NCBI GenBank assembly: GCA_963575745.1
Contig: CAUYUJ010017921.1
Span: forward strand, 64,001-128,000
Direction of reading: 5' to 3'
DNA: 64,000 nucleotides
From: Prorocentrum cordatum
Taxonomy: Eukaryota > Sar > Dinophyceae > Prorocentrales > Prorocentraceae
In this document: one piece after another, positions 19,563-30,027 of the stretch
Position numbering within the stretch: the stretch's first letter is position 1
How the letters are laid out: each line of letters begins with the position of its first letter
Made by a program: the position numbers and the translations under genes
Notes under the pieces: generated by a model
Database searches by the model: none
What the model was told of the DNA's origin: nothing
The model's input: the letters and a program-made list of their open reading frames with translations, nothing else

Positions 19563-21914
19563 ATGCCGAGGAGGGCCAGAGAGACCGAAGGAATGCAAGA
19601 CTCCGCATGGATCGGGCACGCTGTGATGCTAACCCCCGTTGCTGCACGCGGCAAACGCCTGCCAGAGGCGATTGTGATGGAGATTCTCCGCGTGACGCGG
19701 GGAGTAGGTGCTTCCAAAGTCCTGGTGGAGTACGACCTCAACGGCGTGAAGAAGCAATTTGCAGACGCTTTCCTCTCGGGCACCCCACTCTCGGAGCATT
19801 GCGTCGCCATAGCAGCTCAGGCTGCACCTATGAACTGCGAGATATTCATGGCAGTGTGGTCCTTCGAGGGTGCAGCGCCTTACGTGCCCCTCGCAACAAG
19901 TGCTCGCGAACGCGCCCTCGGTGAGGTTTTACCAGCTTTTCAGCTACGGACGAACGTCGAGCTGTCCATCTCCATCGACAAGCCCGACGCGCGCAGGACG
20001 GCGGCCGCGGTGCTAGCCTGTGGCATCCAGCCTTTCAAGTTAGACGACGTCTTCCGAGTTTCTTGCGGAGACGAGCCCTTCTTGACGGAATCAGAGGCCG
20101 TGTGTGCCGAAGCCATGGGGCGTCGCTGCAGGGACACGTGGACGCAAATCGTGTTCTGCGGCCGCTCCCCTGCGCGCGAAGAGTCTGAGCGCTGTGTTGG
20201 GTGGTGCTTGCCGCGCCCATAGCAGGCGGCAGTCGTTGCCAGAATCATGCGGTTGGCAGGAAGGCCAGGCTCAGCGCCGGAGAAGATGATCGCTGCTTCA
20301 CTGGCGCGGTCGACGGACAGGCGCCCGTCCGCGTGGAGTGCCTCGTGCCGCAGCGCGCCGCCGTGCTTCGCGCACGCACCGGCATGGGTAAGACGTTTGT
20401 CGCTGCGGCTCTTTGTCTGGACCGCATCGCATACTGCATTGCGCTTCCCAATTCATTACGGCAGTGGGTCCGCGAGGCAGCAAAGATAGGCGCCCGCGCC
20501 GTCTGGGCCGAAAGTTCGGAGTCACTGTGGAGCACGTGGCTGCCCTGAGGGAGAGTTCGCCCTGCGCTGGCCTCATCATACTCTCGCGCACAATGCTGCA
20601 CAGCCACAATTTCTGGCAGCGGGACCTCCCTGCCCCCGACTTGCTCCTCGTGGACGAGATCCATAAAGCTTGGGGAGAGTTTCCTCAGTGCGTCTTCCGC
20701 TTGGTGCAGAAATTCCGCGACGTCTTCACGCTCGGCCTCGCCGCAAGCTTGGAGAGCACCGATGGACACACAGAGGCCGCGGTCGCTCGTTTGCTTGGCC
20801 CCGACTCCCGTGCGCTACCAGCGGCGGTCATCAATGTGCCCAGCTGCGCGAACGCTGCTGTCTACCCTACGGTGTCTTTCGAATTCAGAGAGGTGCGATT
20901 GAGAAACGTCGAGCGCTCCGCCTACGCCGTGGCGACGGAGATCGGCAGCGCAGAGCAAGTCATCAGGGCCATGCTGTTTCCGGCTGCCTCAGACCAGGAC
21001 GGCGGCTTTCAGGCGCGCGTGTGGCAAGATATTATGAGGAGCTTGTCACGGGCAAATGCGATCTTGTGGCAGTTCTGACGCGCGCCGCCAATCGGCCCGC
21101 CTACCGCCCAGAGGTGGAGGAGAAGCTGGGCGGCGACATTGCCGCACGCGTCTTGAATCGTGTGGCGAGGCGGGAATGCCCAGAGTCCTTCGACAGCGGG
21201 GCACTCACAAGGCGCCGCATGGACGGAGTCTGGGGGGGCCACGCTAGGCTGCTGGGCGCCTACGCTTTCGTCTCTGGGGCGCTGGCCAAGCTCGGTGCCA
21301 ACGTGCCGGTGGAGTGTCCTATCTGCTTTGAGAGTGCCTTGGATTACTATCTCGGGCAGTGTGGACATTTCGTGTGTGCCGGCTGCCGCCCACGCATCCA
21401 GAACTGCCCTCTCTGTCGCGCCTCGGGCCGCGTGTGGCGCAGGGGCAGCGCCTTGCGCCAGGAGCTGGCAGCTGTGCAGAAGGACGAGCCGCTGGAAGCC
21501 CAGCGGCAAACGAGCGCCCAATTCTACGAGCTTGCGAAAATCATCGGAGGCCTCGAAAGGTCAGAACGCGTCTTGGTCGTCTCGCCGCTGAAATCCATGC
21601 TTGACGACGTATGCTCCGAAATGTTGAAGTTGGGACACTCGCTGGCCATTCTGCGCGGAGGGGCTGTTGAGCAGCAGAACACATTGAGGGCGTGGCAGGC
21701 GGGTGGCTACAAGGGTTTGCTCAGTGACCCAGATTTGCCCGCTCTCAATTTAAGTGAGGCAAGCACCGTCGTCTTCCTCTCGCCGCAGCTCACGGATGTA
21801 CAGTTCGCACAAGCCGCTGGTCGAGTGGTCAGACAAGGGAGCTTTCACAAGAATGTTCGCGTTATTGTGCTGGGTGCGGCAGGAGCACGGGAGACAGGAG
21901 GTCGACAAGGTTGA
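19563..21914 (+). CDS. SF2 (SNF2/Rad5-like) helicase with RING finger inserted between the two lobes
   Basis: Starts at ATG 19563. The N-terminal 220 residues are unrecognised (HIRAN-like placement, not shown). Lobe 1 has RTGMGKT (Walker A, 20385-20405), LPNSLRQWV, LIILSRTML and VDEIHKAW (DEIH at 20653-20664). A C3HC4 RING follows: CPIC at 21314, CGHFVCAGC, CPLC ending at 21416. Lobe 2 has VLVVSPLKSML, ALNLSEASTVVFLSP and QFAQAAGRVVRQG (motif VI, 21801-21839). A RING between the lobes is the Rad5/HLTF/SHPRH layout, known for DNA-damage tolerance and ubiquitin ligation, and also seen in giant viruses. The reading frame changes by -1 near 20,200, 20,520 and 21,030, so as written it is not one frame. 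It is a decayed gene or carries three one-base losses. Confidence 0.75.
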
Positions 21915-22411
21915 CCGCTTCCGCCAGATCGCTTGTGAGCACTCCAATGGAACGTCCTCCGCTGTCTGCGTGTAGAAGTGAAGGATGGGAATGCTCGGGC
22001 AATTCACACTTGATGGGCTCAGCTCCAGAGAAAAACTACGCATTTGACCGATGCATGTACCTCGACATGCAATTACGCTCGGGTCGCACCCAAGTGAGCG
22101 CAGGCACCCTCCCGTCCACTCAAGACCGAGTAGCTTTGATGTTTAGCTCACACTGACTTCCCTATCGCCGCCCACGTGACCCGCGTGAACGGGGGCGTGC
22201 TACCCGGCGGAAGAAATCTCTCATCGCAAAGTCAGCGAGGCCCAGCACAGGGCGAGGCAACCGCGCACCTCTCTACGGATACGCAAATCCGCAATTGATC
22301 CCACCACCCAGAAAATGACACGAGAGCGTTGAAGACCATCCTCGCAAGCAGGCGTGTTCTCTCAAGCTCACCTGCCCTTCTCTCCCATTGCAACGTGTGC
22401 TGAGGCCACGG
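21915..22411. other. Intergenic, nothing recognised
   Basis: Open frames on both strands here overlap each other and lack domains. No repeat family from elsewhere in the window was spotted. Confidence 0.4.
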
Positions 22412-23016
22412 ATGCCGAGCAAGCAGACAGCCCGACGTGCGACGGCCAAGGCAAGGAGCAGCGCTCGCTCGCAAGCGACAATGCCAAACGACAGTGCCAA
22501 AGGTGCTGGCAAGGGACAGAACGCAACTCCGCAGCTCCGCTGTGAATGCTGTGATGCCGGCGGCTGCGCATGTGCCCAGCAGCGTCTCGACGACCTGCGT
22601 GCCAGCTTCGGTCATGCAATTCAAGGTGTCTTCGATCATGCCAAGACGAGGTTTTTATGTACACCGTGGGTGACAATCCTGACTTCTTGGTGGAGGACGT
22701 GCCAAAGGAACACGTGCAAGATATTGGACGGACGATGCATTTTCCCGTCGATCGTGCCAAGTCGGGCCATCCCGTCCAGCACGGCCATAAGATTGGCGTC
22801 GACGGTATTGCTCCGGTGCAATTACAAGGGGTGGAGCTGTGCGAAGCTCTGGCGTCCAAGTGTCGGGCCTGCGACCATAACGCGCGGGTGGTACAACTCC
22901 AGCCCATCCTGCCCCAATGCGATCAATGCTTATGCTCAGGCGACGCCGGCGGCAACGCCAGCGGCAACGGCTATATAGCTTTCGGTGGCGAGGGTTGTCG
23001 CTTAGGAATGTCATGA
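22412..23016 (+). CDS. Unknown Cys-rich protein
   Basis: ATG 22412 opens MPSKQTARRATAKARSSARS, a basic start, then CECCDAGGCACAQQRLDDLR and FGHAIQGVFDHAKTRF. Around 22,660 the protein-like reading moves to the -1 frame (VGDNPDFLVEDVPKEHVQDI, GHKIGVDGIAPVQLQGVEL) with more Cys pairs (KCRAC, QCDQCLC) before the stop at 23014. About 200 residues. It is possibly a zinc-binding protein by its CxxC pairs. No family is recognised. Confidence 0.45.
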
Positions 23017-23625
23017 GCGGAGCCCAGCTAGCAGGATTTGCTCTACACTTGTATGAGCGCGCGCGACTTTCGCCGCATCTGGATAGCGGCAGGCCAATGC
23101 CGACCGCAATGGGAGGCGCCAGGTATTTGTGTGCTGACGTGCCCCCAGAGGGCCGCTGCCGCGCACCAGCATCTGGCGAGGTTGCGCCAGAGACGCGCAA
23201 GAGGGCCAGCGTGCACATTTTAGCAATGTTTTTGTAATCTTGCGCTTGTGAGTAAAGACAAACAGTAGAATAATTCCACGCGCGCAAACCGGCACAAGCT
23301 GGCGCCGCTCATGAGAGCAAGGTGTCGTCGAAATGCACTCGCGCAGCCACTCTGCTGTAAGATAATTCGCGCTATTCCTCCACCAGCGCAGCACGTCTCA
23401 GTAATCCTTTTGCGCTGCGTCAGAAAGCTTTGCATCTATCCGCCCTGGCGACGCCCATTCGGCATGGGGGAAGCCTCTCGCATGTGCCTGGGCATGTCGT
23501 TGCGTTGGGTTCGCACGTGCACGAACGCAGGCAGGCCCTCGTTCCCATTAGCTCGGGTAGCTCGGAAGTTTGGCTCGAATTGATTATCGCTTAATTCGCG
23601 TCTGCCCCACAATAGCTGCGCGCCC
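23017..23625. other. Intergenic, no convincing gene
   Basis: A - strand frame (22655-23287) is the reverse shadow of the Cys-rich gene and has no domain of its own. The rest shows ordinary composition and no repeat seen elsewhere in the window. Confidence 0.4.
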
Positions 23626-23952
23626 ATGGCCGGAAACGATGTCAAGGCGTTCATCTTCAAGGAGCTGGGCGACATCAGGATGGAAATGGCCGAGAATGCT
23701 AGCGCGACGAAGCTACGCAAGACAGAAAACACTGAGTCCACCAATTCCGGCACCTCCAGCCTCCTCTCCCATCGCTCGAGCACTTCCGGCGCTGAGAACC
23801 AAAGCATTTTTGCGACGCCGCTCGCAGTGCAGCCTTCTGAGATTTGAGCGCTCTTGGAGAAGGCGGCGGCGCTGGTCGTAGAAGGTGTGTGGTCGCGCAG
23901 CACTTGCCAGCGGTACTTCGGAGCCCTCCGGAAGCATAACGAACCAGACATG
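23626..23952 (+). CDS. Small unknown protein, frame interrupted by TGA
   Basis: ATG 23626 gives MAGNDVKAFIFKELGDIRME, then a Ser/Thr-rich stretch, to a TGA at 23845-23847. The same frame then continues with helix-like sequence, LLEKAAALVVEGVWSRSTCQ and RYFGALRKHNEPDM, to about 23952. Either the protein stops at 73 residues or the TGA is a nonsense or error base. No family is recognised. Confidence 0.35.
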
Positions 23953-24270
23953 CTGCAGCCGACACGCGTTGAATCGTTGAGCTGTGCCCCCCGTGCGGCT
24001 CAGAGGGGGAGCAATGCAGGCAGGCGCTGCCATCCGCCGCGCGCAGCGGCGCGCTCGAGTCAGCTACACTTCAGAAGCTACGGCTCCCTTGCGAACACTT
24101 TCCGCCGACTGGGGCCTCCGAGTTGGGTCCCGCATGCTGCCATCTTCCGCGCATTGCGTAGCAGAAGCAACAGAGAAGCGAGAGCACCGCTTCAAGGTAT
24201 CATGGTATCTATGCGGTAGCAGCGGTCGTTCACAATTATTACCGCCCGGCGGCCCCCGCGTCTCACTACC
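23953..24270. other. Intergenic with repeat D copy
   Basis: Holds the stretch near 23999-24052 that resembles 18831-18880 (GGAGCAATGCAGGCAGGCGC). No gene is supported. Confidence 0.45.
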
Positions 24271-24546
24271 ATGGTTTCGACACCGCCGCCCGAAAGCCAG
24301 TCGCACGGCCGGCGCCAGCTGCGGAGCAAGCAGCCGCCTCTTCTAACCTGTGGCGGCACTTATGCAAACACCAGCGACGTGCCTGTCTACCAAGACGTGC
24401 AGGGCAGCACGACGCACTATCCACCGATCTTTGCCGATGCGCCCGCTGAATTGGCCGCCCAGCTGCCTCCTCCAGCTTATGGGGATTCGTCTGCGTGCAC
24501 CGGTGACGTGCGTGTCTACCAAGACGCACAGGGCAGGACGACGTAG
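24271..24546 (+). CDS. Short Pro-rich protein with 43-residue tandem duplication
   Basis: From ATG 24271 the frame encodes 91 residues. SDVPVYQDVQGSTTHYPPIF is followed 43 residues later by GDVRVYQDAQGRTT, where a TAG at 24544 ends it; without that stop the second copy would continue YPPIFADAS. So a 129-bp tandem duplication is present and the second copy is cut by a stop. Function is unknown. The PPAY and YPP motifs are typical of low-complexity or WW-binding regions, which is only a suggestion. Confidence 0.35.
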   Translation: MVSTPPPESQSHGRRQLRSKQPPLLTCGGTYANTSDVPVYQDVQGSTTHYPPIFADAPAELAAQLPPPAYGDSSACTGDVRVYQDAQGRTT

Positions 24547-24749
24547 TATCCGCCGATCTTTGCTGATGCGTCCGCTGGGCAAGTCGTGAGAAGCCGTGTG
24601 GGAGCTGATCGAGATGGGGCAGGCGTGTGACTGTAGCCCACGACTTGGTTCATGAACCTGCAGCCACCAAAATTGTGCTTGTGGCTTCTGCGACTGCCAC
24701 TAAAAAGGTGGCGGCAGGAGGCAGCGGTGCGCTTCCACACATAATCCTG

Positions 24750-27530
24750 GGACCGGAGAGTTGGGGCCAGAGAATTGGGGCCGGAGAGATCGGGACGGGA
24801 GAGCTGGGACCAGAGAGTTGGGACCAGGAGTTGGAACCAGAGAGGTGGGACCAACAGTTGGGACCAGAGAGTTGGGGCCGGAGAGTTAGGACCGGAGAGT
24901 TGGGACTAGAGAGGTGGAACCAGAGACATGGAGTTGGGACCAGAGGGTGTGATGGGAGTCCGCCAGAGGCGGGACGGGAATCCGCTGGACATGGGACAAG
25001 ACAGTTAGGACCAGAGAGTTGGGGCTGGAGACTTGGGACCCGGAGTTGGGACACGACAGTTGGGGGAGTTAGGAGTGTTGGCACCAGGAGTTGGGACCAG
25101 AGAGTTGCGAGAGTTGGGGCCAGAGAGTTGGGACCGGAGAAAGTTGGGACCGGAGAGCTGGGACCAGAGAGATGGGGCCAGGAGTTGGGGCGGGAATCTG
25201 CTGGAGATGGGACAAGACAGTTAGGGCCGGAGAGTTGGGGCCGAAGACTTGGGACCAGGAGTTGGAACAAGACAGTTGGGGGAGTTGGGACCAGGGAGTT
25301 AGCAGAGTTGGGACTAGGAGTTGGGACCAGAGAGTTGCGGGAATTGGGACCAGAGAGTTAGGAGAGTTGGCACCAGGAGTTGGGATCAGAGAGTTGCGAG
25401 AGTTGGGACCAGAGAGTTGGGGCTGGAGAAAGTTTTGACCAGAGAGCTGGGACCAGAGAGTTGGGGCCAGGAGTTGGGGCGGAAATCCGCTGGAGATGGG
25501 ACAAGACAGTTAGGGCCGGAGAGTTGGGGCCGAAGACTTGGGACCCGGAGTTGGGACAAGACAAGTGGGAGAGTGGGGGCCAGAGAGTTATTAGGAGAGT
25601 TGGGACCAGAAGTTGGGACCAGAGCATTGCAAGAGTTGGGGCCAGAGAGTTGGGATCGCAGAAATTTGGGACCGGAGACCTGGGACCAGAGAGCTGGGAC
25701 CAGGAGTTGGGACCAGGAGTTGGGGCCAGAGAGGGGGGACCAAGAGAGTTGGGGCCAGAGAGTTGGGACCGGAGAGTTAGGACAGGAGAGTTGGGACCAG
25801 AGAGGTGGGAGAGTTGGGACAAGGAGTTGCGAGAGTTGGGACCAGAAGTTGGGGCCAGAGAAGTGGGAGAGTTGGGACCAAGAGTGGGATCAAGACAAGG
25901 AGAGTTGGGGCTGGAGAGTTGGCACCTGAGAGGTGGGACCATAGAGTTGGGAGAGTTGGGGCCAGGAGTTGGAGATGGGACACGACAGTTAGGACCGGAG
26001 AGTTGGGATTAGAGAATTGGGGCCGGAGAGTTTGGACCAGAGAGTTGGGAGAGTTGGGACCAGGAGTTGATGCCAGAGAGTTGGGACCGGGAGCTGGGAC
26101 AAGGCAGTTGGGGCTGGAGAGTTGGGACCTGAGAGTTGGGACCATAGAGTTGGGAGAGTTGGGACCAGGAGTTGGAGATGGGACAAGACAGTTTGGACTG
26201 GAGAGTTGGGACTGGAGAATTGGGACCGGAGAGTTGGGACCAGAGAGGTGAGAGATTTCGGGCCAGGAGTTGGGACCAGAGAGTTGGGACCAGGAGTTGG
26301 GACAAGACAGTTGGGAGAGTTGGGGCTGGAGAATTGCGACCGGAGAATTGGGGCCAGAGAATCGGGAGAGTTGGGACCAGGAGTTGGAGATGGGACAAGA
26401 CAGTTAGGACCAGAGAGTTGGCAGAGTTGGGACCAGGATTTTGGGCCAGAGAATTGGGAGAGTTGGGACCAGAAGGTGGGATCGGAGAGTTCGGGCCAGG
26501 AGTTGGGGCCAGAGAATTGGGACCGAGGGTGTAACAGGAGTCCGCCCGAGTTAAGATCGGAAAGTTCGGACCAGGAGTTGGGGCCGAGGGTGTGACGGGA
26601 GCCCGCCGAAGATGAGACGTGAGAGTTGGGGCCGGAGAGTTGGCACCAGGCGTTAGGGCTCGAGGATTGGGGCCAGGGGTGCATGGGAGTCTGTCGGCGG
26701 CGGTGCCAGAGAGCTCGGAGTGGAGAGTTGGGACCAAAGAATTCGGAGCAGAGAGTTGGGACCGGGGGAGCGTTCGGAGTCTGCCGGAGGTGGGGCCACA
26801 GAGCTCGGACCTGAGAGTTGGGGCCAGAGAGTTGGGACCAGGCGTTGGGACTAGAGGATCGGGACCAGGGGTGCATGGGGAGTCTGTCGGAGGCGGGGCC
26901 AGAGAGCTCGGGCCGGAGAGTTGGGACCAAAAAATTCGGAGCAGAGAGTTGGGGCCGGGGGGGCGTTGGGAGTCTGCCGGAGGCGGTGCCACAGAGTTCG
27001 GACCTGAGAGTTGGGACCAGAGAGTTGGGATCAGGCGTTGGGACCAGAGGATCGGGACCAGGGGTGCATGGGGAGTCTGTCGGAGGTGGGGCCAGAGAGC
27101 TCGGACCGGAGAGTTGGGACCAAAGAATTCGGAGCAGAGAATTGGGACCGGGGGAGCGTTGGGAGTCTGCTGGAGGTGGGGCCACAGAATTCGGACCTGA
27201 GAGTTGGGACCAGAGAGTTGGGGCCAGGCGTTGGGACCAGAGGATCGGGACCAGGGGTGCATGGGGAGTGTGTCGGAGGCGGTGCCAGAGAGCTCGGACG
27301 GGCGAGTTGGGGCCAAGGAGTTCGGAGCATAGAATTGGGACCGGGGAAGCGTTGGGAGTCTGCCGGAGGTGGGTCACAGTGCTCGGACCAGAGAGTTGGG
27401 ACCAGAGAGTTGCGACCAGAGATTTGGGGTCAAGGGGGCACGGGAGTCCGCCGGAGGTGGAACCGATGTTGGGAGCAGAGAGTTGGGACCATTAGTTGGG
27501 GCCAGAGAGTTGGGGCCAGCTGTGGCTGCG
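24750..27530. repeat. 15-bp minisatellite array III (GAGAGTTGGGACCAG) with 193-bp higher-order units
   Basis: About 2.8 kb of GAGAGTTGGGACCAG, GAGAGTTGGGGCCAG and related units, unrelated in sequence to arrays I and II but with the same 15-bp length. From about 26,676 to 27,450 the units are organised into four higher-order repeats starting with GGGGTGCATGGG at 26676, 26868, 27061 and 27254 (192-193 bp apart). Open frames here are repeat artefacts. Confidence 0.95.
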
Positions 27531-27636
27531 TAGCAGATGATGCGAATTCAGACGCGTTCCTCTTCATGTAGCGGCGCTGGCTCACATTATAGAGTCATCC
27601 TGTGCCATTCTCGAGAGCATCTCCCCCACCCAAGCC

Positions 27637-29415
27637 ATGGGCAAGACTGCGGAAGAGAAAGGCCGAGATCGTTGCGCTGAGCAGTTAGGACGGGGTCTTG
27701 AGCCCAGGCCGCTTAATGATGTAAGCCGAACCATTATGGCAGAAGTCCGCGTCGAAGTCCAGCAGGGCAGGCGGAGAATCCAGCAAGAGGCTGAACAAGG
27801 CAGCGCGCAAATCAAATATGTTGCAGACGATGGAGTTACGCTGATCAAGGACGTTACGAAACAAGAGAAGATCGAGGGCAAGAAACAGATCAGGGCGAAT
27901 GCCGCGAAGGGCAAGAAGTCCGCCCAGCAAGCCGGGAGCGTGGCTGTGCAGCTTATCAAAGACATTGCAGAGACAGAGCGGCCAAAAATTACTGACCATG
28001 CAGAGGCCGCAGCTCAAGAAGCATTGAGGAAGGCCCTACCTGCCGCGGAGGCACACAACGCCGATTCATCTGCTTCCTCTGCAGCCTTCACGACGAGCCC
28101 TACCATGTCTTCGGTGACAGAACCAGTCGCAAGCCGCCCATCCAGCAAGCGCCCCATCCAGCCGCCAGACAGGAGGCCAAGCACGGTGGTGCTGATGCAG
28201 AAGACAGAGGCCTTGTCCACGCCAGCCCATAAAGATAAGCGTGTAGATAACGAAGATGCAGCACGGGCAACGAAAAAGACGAAAACGACAAAAATGATTG
28301 CAGAGCTGCCACAGGTCAACTCACATGCTGCGCCGCAGGAGAGGAATGAGGCCAGCGCAGAAGAGCCATTGGACTCGGGAGGCCCGGGCGTGGAGCCTTT
28401 TGTTGCACAAGATATTCCAGACGCAGTGCCAATTCCAGCTGCGGGGCTGGGCCGCGCGGAGGCAGCGGAGATGATCGAGCGGCGCCCCCCTGCTGCAAGC
28501 GTAGACGACGCAAACGTTTCGGTCATGGCGAAGAACAGCATCGAGGAGTCATTGGCGCTGGTGCCCATGGAAGCAGAGGCGCAGGCCGCGCAAGCAACGA
28601 TGCCTGCTTCCCTGCTCCCACTTATTCGCCAGAGCCGCGCTCCACCGGAGGAGGGAACCGTTTTCCAGGCGCCCATGGAGCCAGACCGCGCCAAGTTTCG
28701 CGAAGAGGCGATCCGAGCAGAACGGGAGCGCCTGGCGCCAGAGCGCGAACGAGAAATCACGAAGGCTTACGAGATTCTGGCAACGCGCCACGATTGGCCC
28801 ACATTTGCTGGAGACGAACTGCCGCGCGAACTGAAGTCGCGCGTGGCGTGGTTCTTCCTTGCGAATGCGGGCTTCCAGCATGCGCTCCAGGCCAAGAAGC
28901 GAGCGGCAGCCAGCAGCGCGGTCACGGATAAGTTGGCGAGGCAGCGGGAGAAGTGCCCGCGCTGCCAGAGAGAGAAGTCTCTCGCGCGCGATTTCTTCTG
29001 CAAGCATGAGGCCGCATGCGCGTGGGATGCATGTGCCGAGCACCTTGCGCTATCGGTCGCGCAGGGGGTCAAGATCGAGAAGGAGCTGTCCTCAGAGTGG
29101 GCTGAGGAAGCAATCAATGCTGCGATCAACGCCTGGCAGAGAAAGGCAAAGGCGCGTCGCGACAGCCAAGCACGCCAGCAGGCAGAAGAGGCCCAGAGCA
29201 ACGGGCGCCACGAGGTGGAGAGGCAAGCGCGAGAGCGGCTCCGGCCGGAAACCCGTCGATGTGAGGATTGCTGGGAATACGACGAACCCACGGGTGGCAT
29301 GTGCCCCCTCCACGAAGAAAAACACAGGGCGTTGTGCATGGCCGTGGGATCTGGAAGCTTAGAGAAGCCCGTGCCTGCGCCACTGAGCGTGCGGACGCCC
29401 GCTCTGCAGAGCTGA
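27637..29415 (+). CDS. 592-residue coiled-coil protein with two Cys/His clusters
   Basis: The longest non-repeat intact frame in the window, from ATG 27637. The N-terminal 150 residues are Lys/Gln/Ala rich and helical (QQGRRRIQQEAEQGSAQIKY). A disordered Ser/Pro/Ala middle carries RATKKTKTTK, a nuclear-signal-like run (about residues 210-220). The C-terminal third has a long charged helix (FREEAIRAERERLAPERERE), then CPRCQREKSLARDFFC with KHEAACAWDACAEH, another helix, and CEDCWEYDEPTGGMCPLHEE. The two clusters could each bind zinc. No known family is recognised. It begins about 105 bases after array III and lies on the same strand as its neighbours. A structural or nucleic-acid-associated role is possible but unproven. 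Confidence 0.75.
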   Translation: MGKTAEEKGRDRCAEQLGRGLEPRPLNDVSRTIMAEVRVEVQQGRRRIQQEAEQGSAQIKYVADDGVTLIKDVTKQEKIEGKKQIRANAAKGKKSAQQAGSVAVQLIKDIAETERPKITDHAEAAAQEALRKALPAAEAHNADSSASSAAFTTSPTMSSVTEPVASRPSSKRPIQPPDRRPSTVVLMQKTEALSTPAHKDKRVDNEDAARATKKTKTTKMIAELPQVNSHAAPQERNEASAEEPLDSGGPGVEPFVAQDIPDAVPIPAAGLGRAEAAEMIERRPPAASVDDANVSVMAKNSIEESLALVPMEAEAQAAQATMPASLLPLIRQSRAPPEEGTVFQAPMEPDRAKFREEAIRAERERLAPEREREITKAYEILATRHDWPTFAGDELPRELKSRVAWFFLANAGFQHALQAKKRAAASSAVTDKLARQREKCPRCQREKSLARDFFCKHEAACAWDACAEHLALSVAQGVKIEKELSSEWAEEAINAAINAWQRKAKARRDSQARQQAEEAQSNGRHEVERQARERLRPETRRCEDCWEYDEPTGGMCPLHEEKHRALCMAVGSGSLEKPVPAPLSVRTPALQS

Positions 29416-29754
29416 GAGCCAAAGCGGAAGTGAGGCGCCGTCCCAGTCATGTTAGCTTGCGCCAGAAACAAGTGCATGCGTGTGTTTTGCCAGCATGTGT
29501 GAATAGCTTCCGACCGGTGTTTGCAATGCGAATGGGCAGCAGAGCGAGCTGCGCCACCCGCGACGACTTGTGACAGCTCGCACAAATCCTCGCACCCGGA
29601 GCGGTGCACCGGTTCGCGAGGGACCGGCGTCCATTTGCGACGCAGTTAGAGAGTGTAGTGTCCGCGCGCACGCAAACCCATGAATCCGAGCGTTGCTGGA
29701 AATTTGCCATATTGATTTGCCACCAATATACCCATTTCATCAATAAAGCTTCCC
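29416..29754. other. Intergenic with repeat C copy
   Basis: 29470-29530 resembles 18625-18680 (GCATGCGTGTGTTTTGCCAG against GCATGCATGTCGTTTACCAG, then GTGAATAGCTTCCGACCGGT-like sequence). The copy starts about 55 bases after the stop of the 592-residue gene. Nothing else is seen. Confidence 0.6.
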
Positions 29755-30027
29755 ATGGACTGTGACGCGCTGGCTTGGTATGAAAAGCAAGACGAAGCCC
29801 TCCAAACGCGTATCCGCATGCTTGCTTGCCTCACTGCAAATTTACAAAGGTGTGATTGGCGACAGCTTCTCCCTGGCGCCTGCAGAGGCGCACGTGACGA
29901 TAGGATCATATTCGACGCCATTGCTGATATGCTGATCGCACCTTTGCTGGGCGAGCGCATGCGCCAGACGGTCATGCGAAGCTCGCTGAAGGACATCGAT
30001 GCTTCGATGAGAGGCGGTCATTTCTAG
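29755..30027 (+). CDS. Small unknown helical protein (90 residues)
   Basis: ATG 29755 to TAG 30025. The protein (MDCDALAWYEKQDEALQTRI, then RMLACLTANLQRCDWRQLLP and IIFDAIADMLIAPLLGERMR) reads as amphipathic helices with no low-complexity bias, which favours a real gene. No domain is recognised. It sits between the 592-residue gene and repeat A. Confidence 0.45.
   Translation: MDCDALAWYEKQDEALQTRIRMLACLTANLQRCDWRQLLPGACRGARDDRIIFDAIADMLIAPLLGERMRQTVMRSSLKDIDASMRGGHF

Noticed and set aside
24627-27571. Long frames rich in Gly-Pro-Glu-Ser-Trp or Pro-Asn-Ser on both strands
   Set aside because: Repeat artefacts of array III; no sequence outside the repeat.
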